DNA of 64,000 bases, taken from positions 45,334-109,333 of the forward strand of contig NZ_AFPK01000043.1 of the NCBI RefSeq assembly GCF_000220525.1, written 5' to 3'. The translations under genes and the position numbers were made by a program. Under the pieces are notes generated by a model that worked only from the letters and a program-made list of their open reading frames with translations, did not search any database and was not told where the DNA came from. Positions 47,057-55,491 of the stretch are shown here, piece by piece; position 1 is the first letter of the stretch; every line of letters starts with the position of its first letter. Origin of the DNA: Ochrovirga pacifica (GTDB lineage: Bacteria; Bacteroidota; Bacteroidia; Flavobacteriales; Flavobacteriaceae).

Positions 47057-47770
47057 ATGAAACAAACTTATCAAATAGCAGGAATGACATGTATGGGCTG
47101 TAAAGCTTCTGTAGAAGAAAAGTTAAACACTTTGGCACATGTAAACAATGTAAGTGTAAATCTTGAAACTGGAGAAACAGTAATAGAAACAGAAAAAGAG
47201 GTTTCGCTAAAAGATTTAAAAGAGGTATTACCAAATAAATACACCATCAACCTAAAAAAAACAATTTCAGAAACTACTGTAGCCACCAAAAAAGAACAAG
47301 GGAAGTTAACACAGTTAAAACCTTTATTTCTTATTTTATTTTACATTACGGTATCCAGTATTTTAATCAATTATAAAAAAGAATCTTTTTCTGGCTTTAT
47401 GTTAGATTTTATGGGGCTATTTTACATTGTGTTTAGCTTTTTTAAAATGTTAGACCTTAAAGGATTTCCTGAATCTTTTAGAATGTACGATCCTTTGGCT
47501 AAAAAAATTCCTTTATATGCCAAAATTTACCCTTTTATAGAAACTGTTTTAGGTATTATGTTTTTAATGCGTATTAAAACAGACATTGCCCTTATTACAA
47601 CACTTATAATTTTAGGAATTACAACTGTTGGAGTCACCAAAACATTGCTTGATAAGAAATCAATTCGTTGTGCTTGTTTAGGAACCGCACTAAAACTACC
47701 CATGACCGAAGCTACTTTTATAGAAAATGCAATTATGATTGTTATGTCGGTATGGATATTGTTAATTTAA
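47057..47770 (+). CDS. HMA domain fused to MauE/DoxX-like membrane region
   Basis: A 237-residue protein. Residues 1-70 form a heavy-metal-associated domain (GMTCMGCKASVEE, metal-binding C12 and C15). Four or five membrane helices follow, and near the C-terminus the pair CACLGTALKLPMTEA, typical of MauE-like redox-associated membrane proteins, gives a second metal or thiol site. Likely role: moving a soft metal (Cu, Hg or Zn) across the inner membrane. A TAAATTTG box lies at 47015-47022. The next gene is a periplasmic HMA lipoprotein. Confidence 0.85.
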   Translation: MKQTYQIAGMTCMGCKASVEEKLNTLAHVNNVSVNLETGETVIETEKEVSLKDLKEVLPNKYTINLKKTISETTVATKKEQGKLTQLKPLFLILFYITVSSILINYKKESFSGFMLDFMGLFYIVFSFFKMLDLKGFPESFRMYDPLAKKIPLYAKIYPFIETVLGIMFLMRIKTDIALITTLIILGITTVGVTKTLLDKKSIRCACLGTALKLPMTEATFIENAIMIVMSVWILLI

Positions 47771-47823
47771 ACCTGATTTTTATATCCACAAAAACATATG
47801 AATCTTAGTAAATTTCACATCAA

Positions 47824-48213
47824 ATGAATAAATATATTTTAAGTGTTGCTATTGCAGCGTTAAGTTTAGGAGCTTGTAAAAAAAATCAACCCAAAGAAAA
47901 CAATACTACTGAAACAAAATCTGTTACAGCAAACACAACTACTGTATTTGGAGTAAGAGGTAACTGTGCCATGTGTAAGTATACCATAGAAAAAGCTGCC
48001 AAAGAAGTACCAGGTGTTGCTACTGCTGTTTGGGATGTAGAAGCAAAAAAGGTAACTGTTACTTTTAACAAAACAGCAACAAACCAAGCAGAAATTAACC
48101 AAGCCATAGCAGATTCTGGCTACGATACAGAACTTACAACCGGAAATATAGATGCCTATGCAAAACTACCTGAATGCTGTAAATACGATCATTCTATGAA
48201 AATGAATCAATAA
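47824..48213 (+). CDS. heavy-metal-associated domain lipoprotein
   Basis: A 129-residue lipoprotein (lipobox GAC, Cys at 18) with one HMA domain. The metal motif GNCAMCKYTIEKAA gives a CxxC pair, and the C-terminus has LPECCKYDHSMKMNQ with CC, His and Met that could extend the site. It is likely a periplasm-facing metal carrier that hands its ion to or from the membrane partner encoded 53 bases upstream, an arrangement like MerP and MerT. A strong terminator follows. Confidence 0.88.
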   Translation: MNKYILSVAIAALSLGACKKNQPKENNTTETKSVTANTTTVFGVRGNCAMCKYTIEKAAKEVPGVATAVWDVEAKKVTVTFNKTATNQAEINQAIADSGYDTELTTGNIDAYAKLPECCKYDHSMKMNQ

Positions 48214-48215
48214 AA

Positions 48216-48244
48216 ATAAGGCTGATAAAATCCATCAGCCTTAT
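48216..48244. terminator. bidirectional terminator
   Basis: ATAAGGCTGAT (48216-48226) pairs with ATCAGCCTTAT (48234-48244), an 11-bp perfect stem with a 7-base loop. It sits between the convergent HMA lipoprotein and SGNH hydrolase genes. Confidence 0.8.
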
Positions 48245-48245
48245 G

Positions 48246-49007
48246 CTACTCTTTTTCTAAAAAAGAAGTTAGTATATGGTAATAGCGCTGTGCAACAAAT
48301 TTAGCTCCTATACTATTGTAGTGCAGTACATCTGCTAAAAAAGCATCTTCAAACCCGTTGGCCATATCTACCACAACCACTTTTGATGTTTCTGTAGTTT
48401 GTTCTTGGGCAATTTTTTCTACATCCGAATGAATTACATCAAACAACGCTTTTCTATTAGGTGTATTAAAACTAGAATGACCTGGTGCCATTTTCTCTAA
48501 CACTATAATAACTTTTGGATTGTGTTTTTGAATTTTATCTATAATACTATGAATGTTTTCTAATACCTGTCTATAAGGTTGGTGTGTTAAAATGTCATTT
48601 CCGCCAGGGGCACTAAACAATACAATATCAGGAACTCCTGTTTGTGATATCCAAGTATCGATATTGTTGTTTATTTGAGAAGATGTCCATCCTCCTCTGC
48701 CTTCATGATCTTTATCAAAATCTGCAATAGGATAGTTAGCAAAATCTTTTTGAGTTCCAATAAAATCAAAAGGATATTGACTTTCTTCTAATAACTTCCA
48801 TAATTCGTATCGGTAGCTTTCATAATTAGGTCTTGCTCCTTGTACCCTAGAAGCTCCCAAAGGCATGATCTTAACTTTCGCTTTTTGTTGAATATTATTA
48901 TCTGTGTTAATTTCTGTTTTATTGCAACAATCCGTTTCTGATTTGCTACAAGAAACATGGCTTATTACCAAAAACAACATTATTTTTATAAAAAACGAAT
49001 TCATCAT
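48246..49007 (-). CDS. SGNH/GDSL hydrolase family lipoprotein
   Basis: A 253-residue lipoprotein (lipobox HVSC, Cys at 20). Block I is IMPLGASRVQG (Gly-Ala-Ser in place of GDS), then GGWTSSQI, APGGNDIL (GxND) and the C-terminal DVLHYNSIGAKFVA with the Asp-His pair. It should hydrolyse esters, possibly acetyl groups on exported glycans. It starts 1 base after the GNAT-nitrilase gene, so the two are co-transcribed, but no direct functional tie is known. Confidence 0.86.
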   Translation of the reverse strand: MMNSFFIKIMLFLVISHVSCSKSETDCCNKTEINTDNNIQQKAKVKIMPLGASRVQGARPNYESYRYELWKLLEESQYPFDFIGTQKDFANYPIADFDKDHEGRGGWTSSQINNNIDTWISQTGVPDIVLFSAPGGNDILTHQPYRQVLENIHSIIDKIQKHNPKVIIVLEKMAPGHSSFNTPNRKALFDVIHSDVEKIAQEQTTETSKVVVVDMANGFEDAFLADVLHYNSIGAKFVAQRYYHILTSFLEKE

Positions 49008-49008
49008 T

Positions 49009-50523
49009 TTATTTCTTTTTTAAATCAAACACATCTTTTCTTCTATCTCTTAGGTTTCTAACGCTTCCAAATTGATTCAATTCTCTTAACAAATCTAAAT
49101 CGATATCTGCTATTAGTATCATTTCGGTATTGGTGGTTGCTTCTGCTTTGATTCCGTTTGCTGGGAAAGAAAAATCACAAGGAGTAAATACCATAGATTG
49201 TGCGTATTGTATATCCATATTATGTACCTTAGGTAAATTTCCTACACTTCCTGCAATGGCTACATAACATTCATTCTCTATAGCTCTAGCTTGTGCACAA
49301 TGTCTTACCCTAGAATATCCGTTTTGCGTATCGGTTAAAAAAGGAACAAACAAAATATCCATTCCTTCATCAGCCAACAACCTACTTAGTTCTGGGAATT
49401 CTACATCATAACAAATTAAGATTCCTATTTTACCACAATCTGTATCAAATGTTTTAATCTGTGTTCCTCCTTGTAGTCCCCAAACTTTTGCTTCATCAGG
49501 AGTTACGTGTAATTTTTCGTATCGTTCTGTGCTTCCATCACGTTTGCATAAATAGCCAACATTATATAACAAATTGTCTTTTATTTCGGGCATGCTTCCT
49601 GTAATAATGTTGATGTTGTATGAAATGGCCAGTTCTGAAAAACGTTGCACAATTTCTGGTGTATATTTAGCCAGTTCTCTAATTGCTTCAGAAACGGGTA
49701 AATGGTTGTTATCTGCCATTAATGGAGCGTTAAAAAATTCTGGGAACAAAGCAAAATCTGATCGGTAATCCGAAACTGCATCAACAAAATATTCTGCTTG
49801 TTGCATTAGTTCTTCTAGATTTTTATACAAACGCATTTGCCATTGAATTAACCCTAGTCTTACTACTTTTTTTTGCGTTGCTGCTTTGGTGGTTTTCTTT
49901 TCGTAGTACACGTTATCCCATTTTAAAAGTACTGCAAATTCATTAGAAGCCACATCTCCTTCTAAGTAGCTTTTTAAGACTTTTGTTGGATAAAAATCAT
50001 TGGAAATTTGAAAGTTTAATACAGGATCGTGTATTTCTTTTCTTTTAACTTTTTCTATGTATTCTCGGGGCGAATAATTGTTTGCGTATTTATGGTAATT
50101 AGGAATTCTTCCTCCAAAAGCAATGCACCTTAAATTTAATTTTTCGCACAATTCTTTTCGGTAATCATACAATCTTCTTCCCAATCGCAACCCTCTATAT
50201 TCGGGTTTTATAAACACATCAATTCCATACAATACCTCTCCGTCAGATTTATGAGTATCGAACGTATGATTTCCTGTAATTTGTCGGTAAGTATGATTCT
50301 CTTCAATAAAATCATAATGTGTAATAATAGACAGTGCACAACCCGCCAATTGATTGTTTACTTTTATAACGACTTGTCCTTCTGGAAATTTCTGAATCAA
50401 CGACTCTAAGTGAGATTCTTTCCAATAAGCATCTTCTAAATTAGAATACGCCTCAATCATTGCTTGTTTTAACTCTTGATAATCATTTAAGGTTAAAAAC
50501 TGAAGTTCTATATTTTCTATCAT
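49009..50523 (-). CDS. GNAT acetyltransferase-carbon-nitrogen hydrolase fusion
   Basis: A 504-residue two-domain protein. Residues about 1-200 form a GNAT domain (VIKVNNQLAGCALSIITHY, then GLRLGRRLYDYRKELCEK with the acetyl-CoA loop). Residues about 220-500 form a nitrilase-superfamily hydrolase with the Glu of ALFPEFFNAP, the Lys of YEKLHVTPDE and the Cys of GILICYDVEFPEL. Such GNAT-nitrilase proteins occur across Bacteroidota and beyond; they may act on amides with acetylated amines as product or substrate. The exact reaction is not known to me. Confidence 0.9.
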   Translation of the reverse strand: MIENIELQFLTLNDYQELKQAMIEAYSNLEDAYWKESHLESLIQKFPEGQVVIKVNNQLAGCALSIITHYDFIEENHTYRQITGNHTFDTHKSDGEVLYGIDVFIKPEYRGLRLGRRLYDYRKELCEKLNLRCIAFGGRIPNYHKYANNYSPREYIEKVKRKEIHDPVLNFQISNDFYPTKVLKSYLEGDVASNEFAVLLKWDNVYYEKKTTKAATQKKVVRLGLIQWQMRLYKNLEELMQQAEYFVDAVSDYRSDFALFPEFFNAPLMADNNHLPVSEAIRELAKYTPEIVQRFSELAISYNINIITGSMPEIKDNLLYNVGYLCKRDGSTERYEKLHVTPDEAKVWGLQGGTQIKTFDTDCGKIGILICYDVEFPELSRLLADEGMDILFVPFLTDTQNGYSRVRHCAQARAIENECYVAIAGSVGNLPKVHNMDIQYAQSMVFTPCDFSFPANGIKAEATTNTEMILIADIDLDLLRELNQFGSVRNLRDRRKDVFDLKKK

Positions 50524-50657
50524 TTTAATTGACTAACATCTAAGGCTTTTTATTTATTTTTTTGTTGATAAGCCTATTGTATTTTCTATTAAATGTAGCA
50601 ATTTAAACGATTGATTGTTTCGAATTTAAAAAAATAATATCAAGATATTTTAATAAA

Positions 50658-50693
50658 AAAAACTGCTTACATTTTACTTTGTAAACAGTTTTT
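50658..50693 (-). terminator. terminator after DUF6428/ArsR unit
   Basis: AAAAACTGCTTACA (50658-50671) pairs with TGTAAACAGTTTTT (50680-50693) with one mismatch, loop 8 bases; on the minus strand the left arm ends in T-rich sequence. It lies 44 bases after the DUF6428 stop. Confidence 0.7.
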
Positions 50694-50736
50694 GTGTTAA
50701 ACAAATGTGGTTTAACTACAATTCTATTTTTTAGAA

Positions 50737-51198
50737 TTAGCAACAACCACCACCAGGAGTACAAGCATTTTGTTTGGCTGCTATTCTAACCTTAGGTTTT
50801 TGTTCAGGAATACCACAGTTATCTTTGGCCAAACAATCGGTAGCCTTATTCACTAATAAAAAATGGACTCCATTAAAATCTAGTCCGTATTTTTCAATAG
50901 TGCTTCCTTGGTACTCTACCTCTATTTCTGCATCTGTTATTTCTAAAATTTTTTCGGAAAGTTCAATAATATCTATCAATTTTTCTGGATGTAATCTATG
51001 ATCGTAATCCTCTTCATTCCACAACTGAAAATTTACGACTTCCTCTTTTCTTACAGTCCCGCCACAATCGATAAAATTTTTAGTGACTTTACCAACTTCA
51101 GTTACATGAAAATGCGCAGGCACCATAGAACCATCTGGTAATTGAAATCCTATTGTTTTTAATTTTTGTAAGGCTAATTTAATTTCTGACAACTTCAT
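50737..51198 (-). CDS. DUF6428 family protein
   Basis: The ATG at 51198 (MKLSEIKLALQKL) gives 153 residues and is the usual start for this family; an ATG-less extension into the arsR gene is not needed. The centre has SMVPAHFHVTEVGKVTKNF and FQLWNEEDYDHRLHPEKL. The tail is Cys-rich, ending ACTPGGGCC, which suggests metal or metalloid binding. Proteins of this family lie beside ArsR regulators in Bacteroidota arsenic or metal operons. Function unknown; a role as thiol-rich metalloid buffer is inference. Confidence 0.8.
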   Translation of the reverse strand: MKLSEIKLALQKLKTIGFQLPDGSMVPAHFHVTEVGKVTKNFIDCGGTVRKEEVVNFQLWNEEDYDHRLHPEKLIDIIELSEKILEITDAEIEVEYQGSTIEKYGLDFNGVHFLLVNKATDCLAKDNCGIPEQKPKVRIAAKQNACTPGGGCC

Positions 51199-51202
51199 AT
51201 TT

Positions 51203-51222
51203 ATTGCAATATTACGATTAAT
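51203..51222 (-). promoter_or_regulatory. operator-like element, copy 1 (before DUF6428)
   Basis: ATTGCAATATTACGATTAAT, ending 4 bases before the DUF6428 start codon. It differs by one base from the copy before arsR (51587-51606). The minus-strand reading contains TAATATTG, which resembles a -7 box, so the site probably combines promoter and operator. Confidence 0.65.
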
Positions 51223-51236
51223 AGATTCAAATTTTT

Positions 51237-51569
51237 TTAACAGCATTTAGAGTCAGCAACAATATCCTGATCTAAAAAGGCCAGCATCACTTGTTTCATT
51301 TCTGTCCATTTTTCTTTATCAATACAATAGCATACACTGGTTCCTTCTACATTTCCTTTGATAAGTCCTAGTTGCTTTAACTCTCTTAAGTGTTGAGAAA
51401 TCGTAGGTTGAGCCAAACCAATTTCATCGACTAAATCTCCACAAATACAAGCATTTTTATCAAACAAATATTCTAAAATAGCTACACGTGCAGGATGCCC
51501 AAATACTTTTGAGTAAGATGCTATTTGATTTTGTTTGTTACTAAAAATTTCTGTTTTGGCTAACCCCAT
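51237..51569 (-). CDS. ArsR/SmtB family metalloregulator
   Basis: A 110-residue winged-helix repressor. HPARVAILEYLFDKNACICGDLVDEIGLAQPT holds helix alpha3 with a CxC variant of the ELCVCDL metal motif (shown as ACICGDLVDE), followed by the recognition helix QPTISQHLRELKQLGLI. A second Cys pair lies in VCYCIDKE and a CC pair ends the protein. It probably releases its operator on binding As(III) or a soft metal. Two nearly identical operator-like sites lie before this gene and before DUF6428. Confidence 0.92.
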   Translation of the reverse strand: MGLAKTEIFSNKQNQIASYSKVFGHPARVAILEYLFDKNACICGDLVDEIGLAQPTISQHLRELKQLGLIKGNVEGTSVCYCIDKEKWTEMKQVMLAFLDQDIVADSKCC

Positions 51570-51586
51570 ATATCTTGTTTAACAAC

Positions 51587-51606
51587 ATTGCAATAATACG
51601 ATTAAT
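51587..51606 (-). promoter_or_regulatory. operator-like element, copy 2 (before arsR)
   Basis: ATTGCAATAATACGATTAAT, 18 bases before the arsR ATG; 19 of 20 bases match copy 1. Both copies are followed by ATTCAA after one or two further bases. Confidence 0.65.
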
Positions 51607-51689
51607 CATTCAATTATAAAAGGATTGATAAAATAACTGTTAGGATTTATGTACTTTTACTACCAAACCCTTAAATAAAACGAAATAGT

Positions 51690-52130
51690 ATGCTTACATG
51701 GAAAGATGTAATGGATTTTACAGTAAATAAAAATCCATCGCCAGACAAAAGGATAGAAAAAACCGAAGAACAATGGAAAGAGCTACTGACTGCTACTCAG
51801 TTCAGTATTACTAGAAAAGCAGGTACGGAGATGCCACATTCTGGAGAGTTTTGTACAAGTTATGAACCCGGAATTTACAGTTGCATTTGTTGCGGAAACG
51901 ACCTTTTTGACTCTACCATTAAATTTGATTCTGGTACAGGATGGCCAAGTTTTACTCAACCCATCAAGATAAATGCAATTAAATATTTAAAAGATAATTC
52001 CTTGGGAAGGTCTAGGGTAGAAATTCAATGCAATCAATGTGACAGTCATTTAGGTCATGTATTTCCTGATGGGCCAGAACCTAGTGGGTTGCGTTATTGT
52101 GTAAATTCCGAATCTTTAATTAAGAAATAA
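51690..52130 (+). CDS. msrB: peptide-methionine (R)-S-oxide reductase
   Basis: A 146-residue protein with the zinc sites CICCG and CNQCDSH, SGTGWPSFTQPI, the catalytic Cys in LRYCVNS and HVFPDGPEPSG. It reduces Met-R-sulfoxide. No signal peptide, so cytoplasmic. Its stop overlaps the msrA start by one base (TAATG). Confidence 0.95.
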   Translation: MLTWKDVMDFTVNKNPSPDKRIEKTEEQWKELLTATQFSITRKAGTEMPHSGEFCTSYEPGIYSCICCGNDLFDSTIKFDSGTGWPSFTQPIKINAIKYLKDNSLGRSRVEIQCNQCDSHLGHVFPDGPEPSGLRYCVNSESLIKK

Positions 52131-52663
52131 TGGCTAAAATACAACAAGCAACTTTAGGTGGTGGATGTTTTTGGTGCATCGAAGCTTTTTTTAACGAAGT
52201 AAAAGGTGTTGTAAAAGCAATTTCGGGTTACAGCGGAGGAACAGTTCCTGGCACTCCCACTTACAAAGAAGTGTGTTCTGGTTTAACTGGACATGCAGAA
52301 GTAGTTCGTGTAGAGTTTGATGCAGAACAAATATCGTATCAAACCATTTTAGAGTTATTCTACACAGCCCACAACCCAACAACACTAAACAGACAAGGTG
52401 CTGATGTAGGTACACAATACCGATCTGTAATTTTTTATCACAACAAAGAACAAAAACAGCTAGCAGAACAAGTAACAAAAAACGTACAATCCTATTTTGA
52501 GGATCCTATTGTTACCGAAATTAGTCCACTAAGCAATTATTTTGAAGCCGAAGCTTATCATCAAGGATACTACAAACAGCATCCAGAAGAGGGTTATTGC
52601 TCTGTAGTAGTGGGTCCTAAATTGAGTAAGTTAAGAAAATTACATGCTAACAAATTAAAATAG
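52130..52663 (+). CDS. msrA: peptide-methionine (S)-S-oxide reductase
   Basis: A 177-residue protein with the catalytic motif GGGCFWCIEAFF and the usual YSGGTVPGTPTYKEVCSG and HAEVVRVEFD. It reduces Met-S-sulfoxide, complementing MsrB. Start overlaps msrB by one base and selO follows 11 bases later. Confidence 0.96.
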   Translation: MAKIQQATLGGGCFWCIEAFFNEVKGVVKAISGYSGGTVPGTPTYKEVCSGLTGHAEVVRVEFDAEQISYQTILELFYTAHNPTTLNRQGADVGTQYRSVIFYHNKEQKQLAEQVTKNVQSYFEDPIVTEISPLSNYFEAEAYHQGYYKQHPEEGYCSVVVGPKLSKLRKLHANKLK

Positions 52664-52674
52664 GCAATTTTTAC

Positions 52675-54216
52675 ATGAAATTAAACATACAGAATACCTT
52701 TACCAACCAATTACCTGCCGATGAAAACCACGAGAATTTTACTCGTCAAGTAAACAATGCTTGTTTTTCTTATGTAAGCCCCTCTCCTACAAAAAGTCCA
52801 AAACTTTTACATGTAAATCCAGAGCTTGCTAAAACCATAGGTTTTACAGAAGAAAATCTAGGTTCGAAAGAATTTTTAAATCTAGTTACAGGAAACTCAT
52901 TACACCCAAACACAAAACCTTATGCCATGTGTTATGGAGGTCATCAGTTTGGAAACTGGGCAGGTCAATTAGGTGATGGTAGAGCCATCAATTTATTTCA
53001 GGTAAAAACAGATCAATCATACACACTGCAATTAAAGGGTGCAGGAAAAACTCCATATTCTAGAACCGCTGATGGTTTGGCCGTTTTGCGTTCATCTATT
53101 AGAGAGTATTTATGTGCCGAAGCTATGCACCATCTGGGAATCCCTACTACCCGATCTTTATCACTGTCACTAACTGGAGATCAAGTTTTAAGAGATGTGT
53201 TTTACAATGGAAATACTGCTTACGAACCTGGTGCTGTTGTGTGTAGAGTATCCCAGTCTTTTATTCGTTTTGGAAATTTTCAGATTTTTGCTGCCAGAAA
53301 CGACAAAGCCAATTTGGCTGGATTGATGAACTACACCATTCGCCATTACTTTCCTAATTTACAAGAAAATGACAAAGATAGTTATGCCAAACTTTTTCAA
53401 GAAATTGTAAATGCTACTGTAACAATGATTGTTCATTGGCAACGCGTAGGTTTTGTGCATGGTGTAATGAATACCGACAACATGTCTATTTTAGGACAAA
53501 CTATTGATTATGGACCTTATGGATGGTTAGACAATTACGATCCTGATTGGACACCCAACACAACCGATAGCCAAAACAGACGTTATCGTTACGGACAGCA
53601 ACCCAATATAGGTTTGTGGAATCTGTATCAACTAGCAAATACTTTTTATACGCTAACCGAAGATGCTGCTCCTTTAGAAGAAGCTTTAAACAGCTACAGA
53701 AACCAGTTTGAAACCCAACACCTAAAAATGATGTGTGCAAAAATTGGAATTCAAAAACCGAACAAACAAGATGCTATTTTAATTCAGGCATTAGAAACCA
53801 ATCTAAAACGAGTAGATACCGACATGACTATTTTTTACAGACTGTTGGCCAAGGCTCGTAATATTATTGATTGTATTGATGCTTTTTACATACCCGAATC
53901 TTTAGAGGGAGAAGTTTTAACGGAATGGCAAGCTTGGTTTGAACAATACCAAGAAAGACTACTACAAGAAGGACTATCTAGTAACGAACGTATTGCTCAT
54001 ATGAATGCTGTAAATCCAAAGTACATATTACGAAATTACATGGCTCAACTAGCTATTGATGCAGCCGAAGAAGGAAACTATCAATTAATAGATGAACTGT
54101 ATTCACTACTAAAAAAGCCTTATGACGAACAACCCGAATATCAAAAATGGTTTGCCAAAAGACCCGACTGGGCTAAGAATAAAGCTGGTTGCTCTATGTT
54201 AAGCTGTAGTTCTTAA
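52675..54216 (+). CDS. selO: protein adenylyltransferase SelO
   Basis: A 513-residue pseudokinase-fold enzyme (YdiU/SelO). GDGRAINLFQ, LKGAGKTPYSR, VLRSSIREYLCAEAM, GFVHGVMNTDNMSILG and IDYGPYGWLDNYDP carry the ATP-binding and catalytic pattern of the family. It transfers AMP to Ser, Thr or Tyr of proteins, many of them redox proteins. The C-terminus, CSMLSCSS, keeps a Cys where the eukaryotic protein has selenocysteine (U-S-S). Operon with msrB and msrA fits an oxidative-stress role. Confidence 0.95.
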   Translation: MKLNIQNTFTNQLPADENHENFTRQVNNACFSYVSPSPTKSPKLLHVNPELAKTIGFTEENLGSKEFLNLVTGNSLHPNTKPYAMCYGGHQFGNWAGQLGDGRAINLFQVKTDQSYTLQLKGAGKTPYSRTADGLAVLRSSIREYLCAEAMHHLGIPTTRSLSLSLTGDQVLRDVFYNGNTAYEPGAVVCRVSQSFIRFGNFQIFAARNDKANLAGLMNYTIRHYFPNLQENDKDSYAKLFQEIVNATVTMIVHWQRVGFVHGVMNTDNMSILGQTIDYGPYGWLDNYDPDWTPNTTDSQNRRYRYGQQPNIGLWNLYQLANTFYTLTEDAAPLEEALNSYRNQFETQHLKMMCAKIGIQKPNKQDAILIQALETNLKRVDTDMTIFYRLLAKARNIIDCIDAFYIPESLEGEVLTEWQAWFEQYQERLLQEGLSSNERIAHMNAVNPKYILRNYMAQLAIDAAEEGNYQLIDELYSLLKKPYDEQPEYQKWFAKRPDWAKNKAGCSMLSCSS

Positions 54217-54227
54217 AATTCACAGAC

Positions 54228-55331
54228 ATGAAAAAAATTTGTATATGTCTTTTAAGTCTCTTTTTTCTAAAAACTTTTGCACAAAAAACACTTACGGTTC
54301 CTGTATTGCTTCATCAAAAGCCTGCAGCAGGAAAAAGAGTAAAAGTAATTCCTCCTAAATATGCTGCTACCGATTTATTTTACTCTTTGTATTTACCCGA
54401 AGGATATCAAAAAAATAAAAAATATCCTGTAATTGTAGAATATACAGGAAACTATTATCCTCCCACCCAATCCACAGGAAATTTAAAAGATGCTTCTTTG
54501 GGCTATGCCATTGCTAAAAACATCGAAGCTATTTGGATTTGCTTACCTTTTGTTACTAAAGATTACAAACAAGCTCTAAAATGGTGGGGCGATGAGCAAA
54601 ACACTATAGATTATGCTCTAGAAAACATAAAAGACGTTTGTTTACAATACAATGGAAATTCTGGACAAGTCTTTCTGATTGGGTTTTCTAGAGGAGCTAT
54701 TGCTGTGAACTATATCGGGCTGCACAATGATGCCATTGCAGATGTTTGGAGAGGATTCTTTTCTCATGATCATTATGACGGAGAACAAAAATGGGGTAAA
54801 TATTGGGCTAAAGACTTGCCAAGTTACAGGGCACAAGCAAAAATTAGAGCACAACGCTTAAAAGGGAGAGCAGCATTGATTTCTAATCATCAAAAAGAAG
54901 TTAAAAAGTATATTGATGGAAATGGACTGAGTGATTTTGGAACTTTTACCTACCTAAAACCTGATGTACACAAAGCTACCAAAGAACAAAATTTACACGT
55001 ACACAACGACCGATGGCTATTAACGCAGCTAGACGATGCTAAATCGGTTTTTAATTGGTTTCAGAATAGCTTAAATAAATCTATTGGAGTGTATACTGTT
55101 TCTGGAAAGGTAACAAACTCTAAAGGAAAACCGATAGGTGGCCTTCTTGTAAATGCAGGAAGTTTTCATTTTGATAGTACCGATATCAACGGAAATTATT
55201 GTATTGAAGGGCTTACCAATGGTGAAAGAACCCTAAAGATAACTACTGACTTTTATGAAGAAGAACGTACTATCAATCTTTACAAAAACATTCAAGGAGT
55301 TGACTTTGTCATAAAGCCTAAAAACAATTAG
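54228..55331 (+). CDS. exported alpha/beta hydrolase with carboxypeptidase-regulatory-like tail
   Basis: A 367-residue protein with a signal peptide (about 1-19). Residues 40-285 form an alpha/beta hydrolase of the esterase-D/PHB-depolymerase type: YSLYLPEGYQKNKKYPVIV, the nucleophile S154 in GFSRGA, and a His near NLHVHNDRW. Residues about 287-367 form a CarboxypepD_reg-like beta-sandwich (SGKVTNSKGKPIGGLLVNAG). Probably an esterase acting on an exported or algal substrate. 11 bases after selO, so possibly read through from the msr operon. Confidence 0.8.
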   Translation: MKKICICLLSLFFLKTFAQKTLTVPVLLHQKPAAGKRVKVIPPKYAATDLFYSLYLPEGYQKNKKYPVIVEYTGNYYPPTQSTGNLKDASLGYAIAKNIEAIWICLPFVTKDYKQALKWWGDEQNTIDYALENIKDVCLQYNGNSGQVFLIGFSRGAIAVNYIGLHNDAIADVWRGFFSHDHYDGEQKWGKYWAKDLPSYRAQAKIRAQRLKGRAALISNHQKEVKKYIDGNGLSDFGTFTYLKPDVHKATKEQNLHVHNDRWLLTQLDDAKSVFNWFQNSLNKSIGVYTVSGKVTNSKGKPIGGLLVNAGSFHFDSTDINGNYCIEGLTNGERTLKITTDFYEEERTINLYKNIQGVDFVIKPKNN

Positions 55332-55491
55332 AACATTTGATGAAATCAATGCCACAAATGCAACTTTTACAACTTAAAACCAGCAAGTAAATTCATTTAA
55401 AGCTCAACAAAACCTCAATTTTTACTTCTTATTTTGATAGTGTTTAATTTTAAAACTAACTTTACTTATATAACCTATAAATCAAAACAGA

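Noticed and set aside
47866..48107. Two minus-strand frames opposite the HMA lipoprotein
   Set aside because: Antisense shadows; the plus-strand gene has lipobox and metal motif.
51199..51246. N-terminal extension of DUF6428 into the arsR gene
   Set aside because: It would cover the operator-like repeat; the ATG at 51198 matches the usual family start.
55338..55391. 16-codon ORF in the gap before the repeat protein
   Set aside because: Too short, no conservation clue and no upstream signal.
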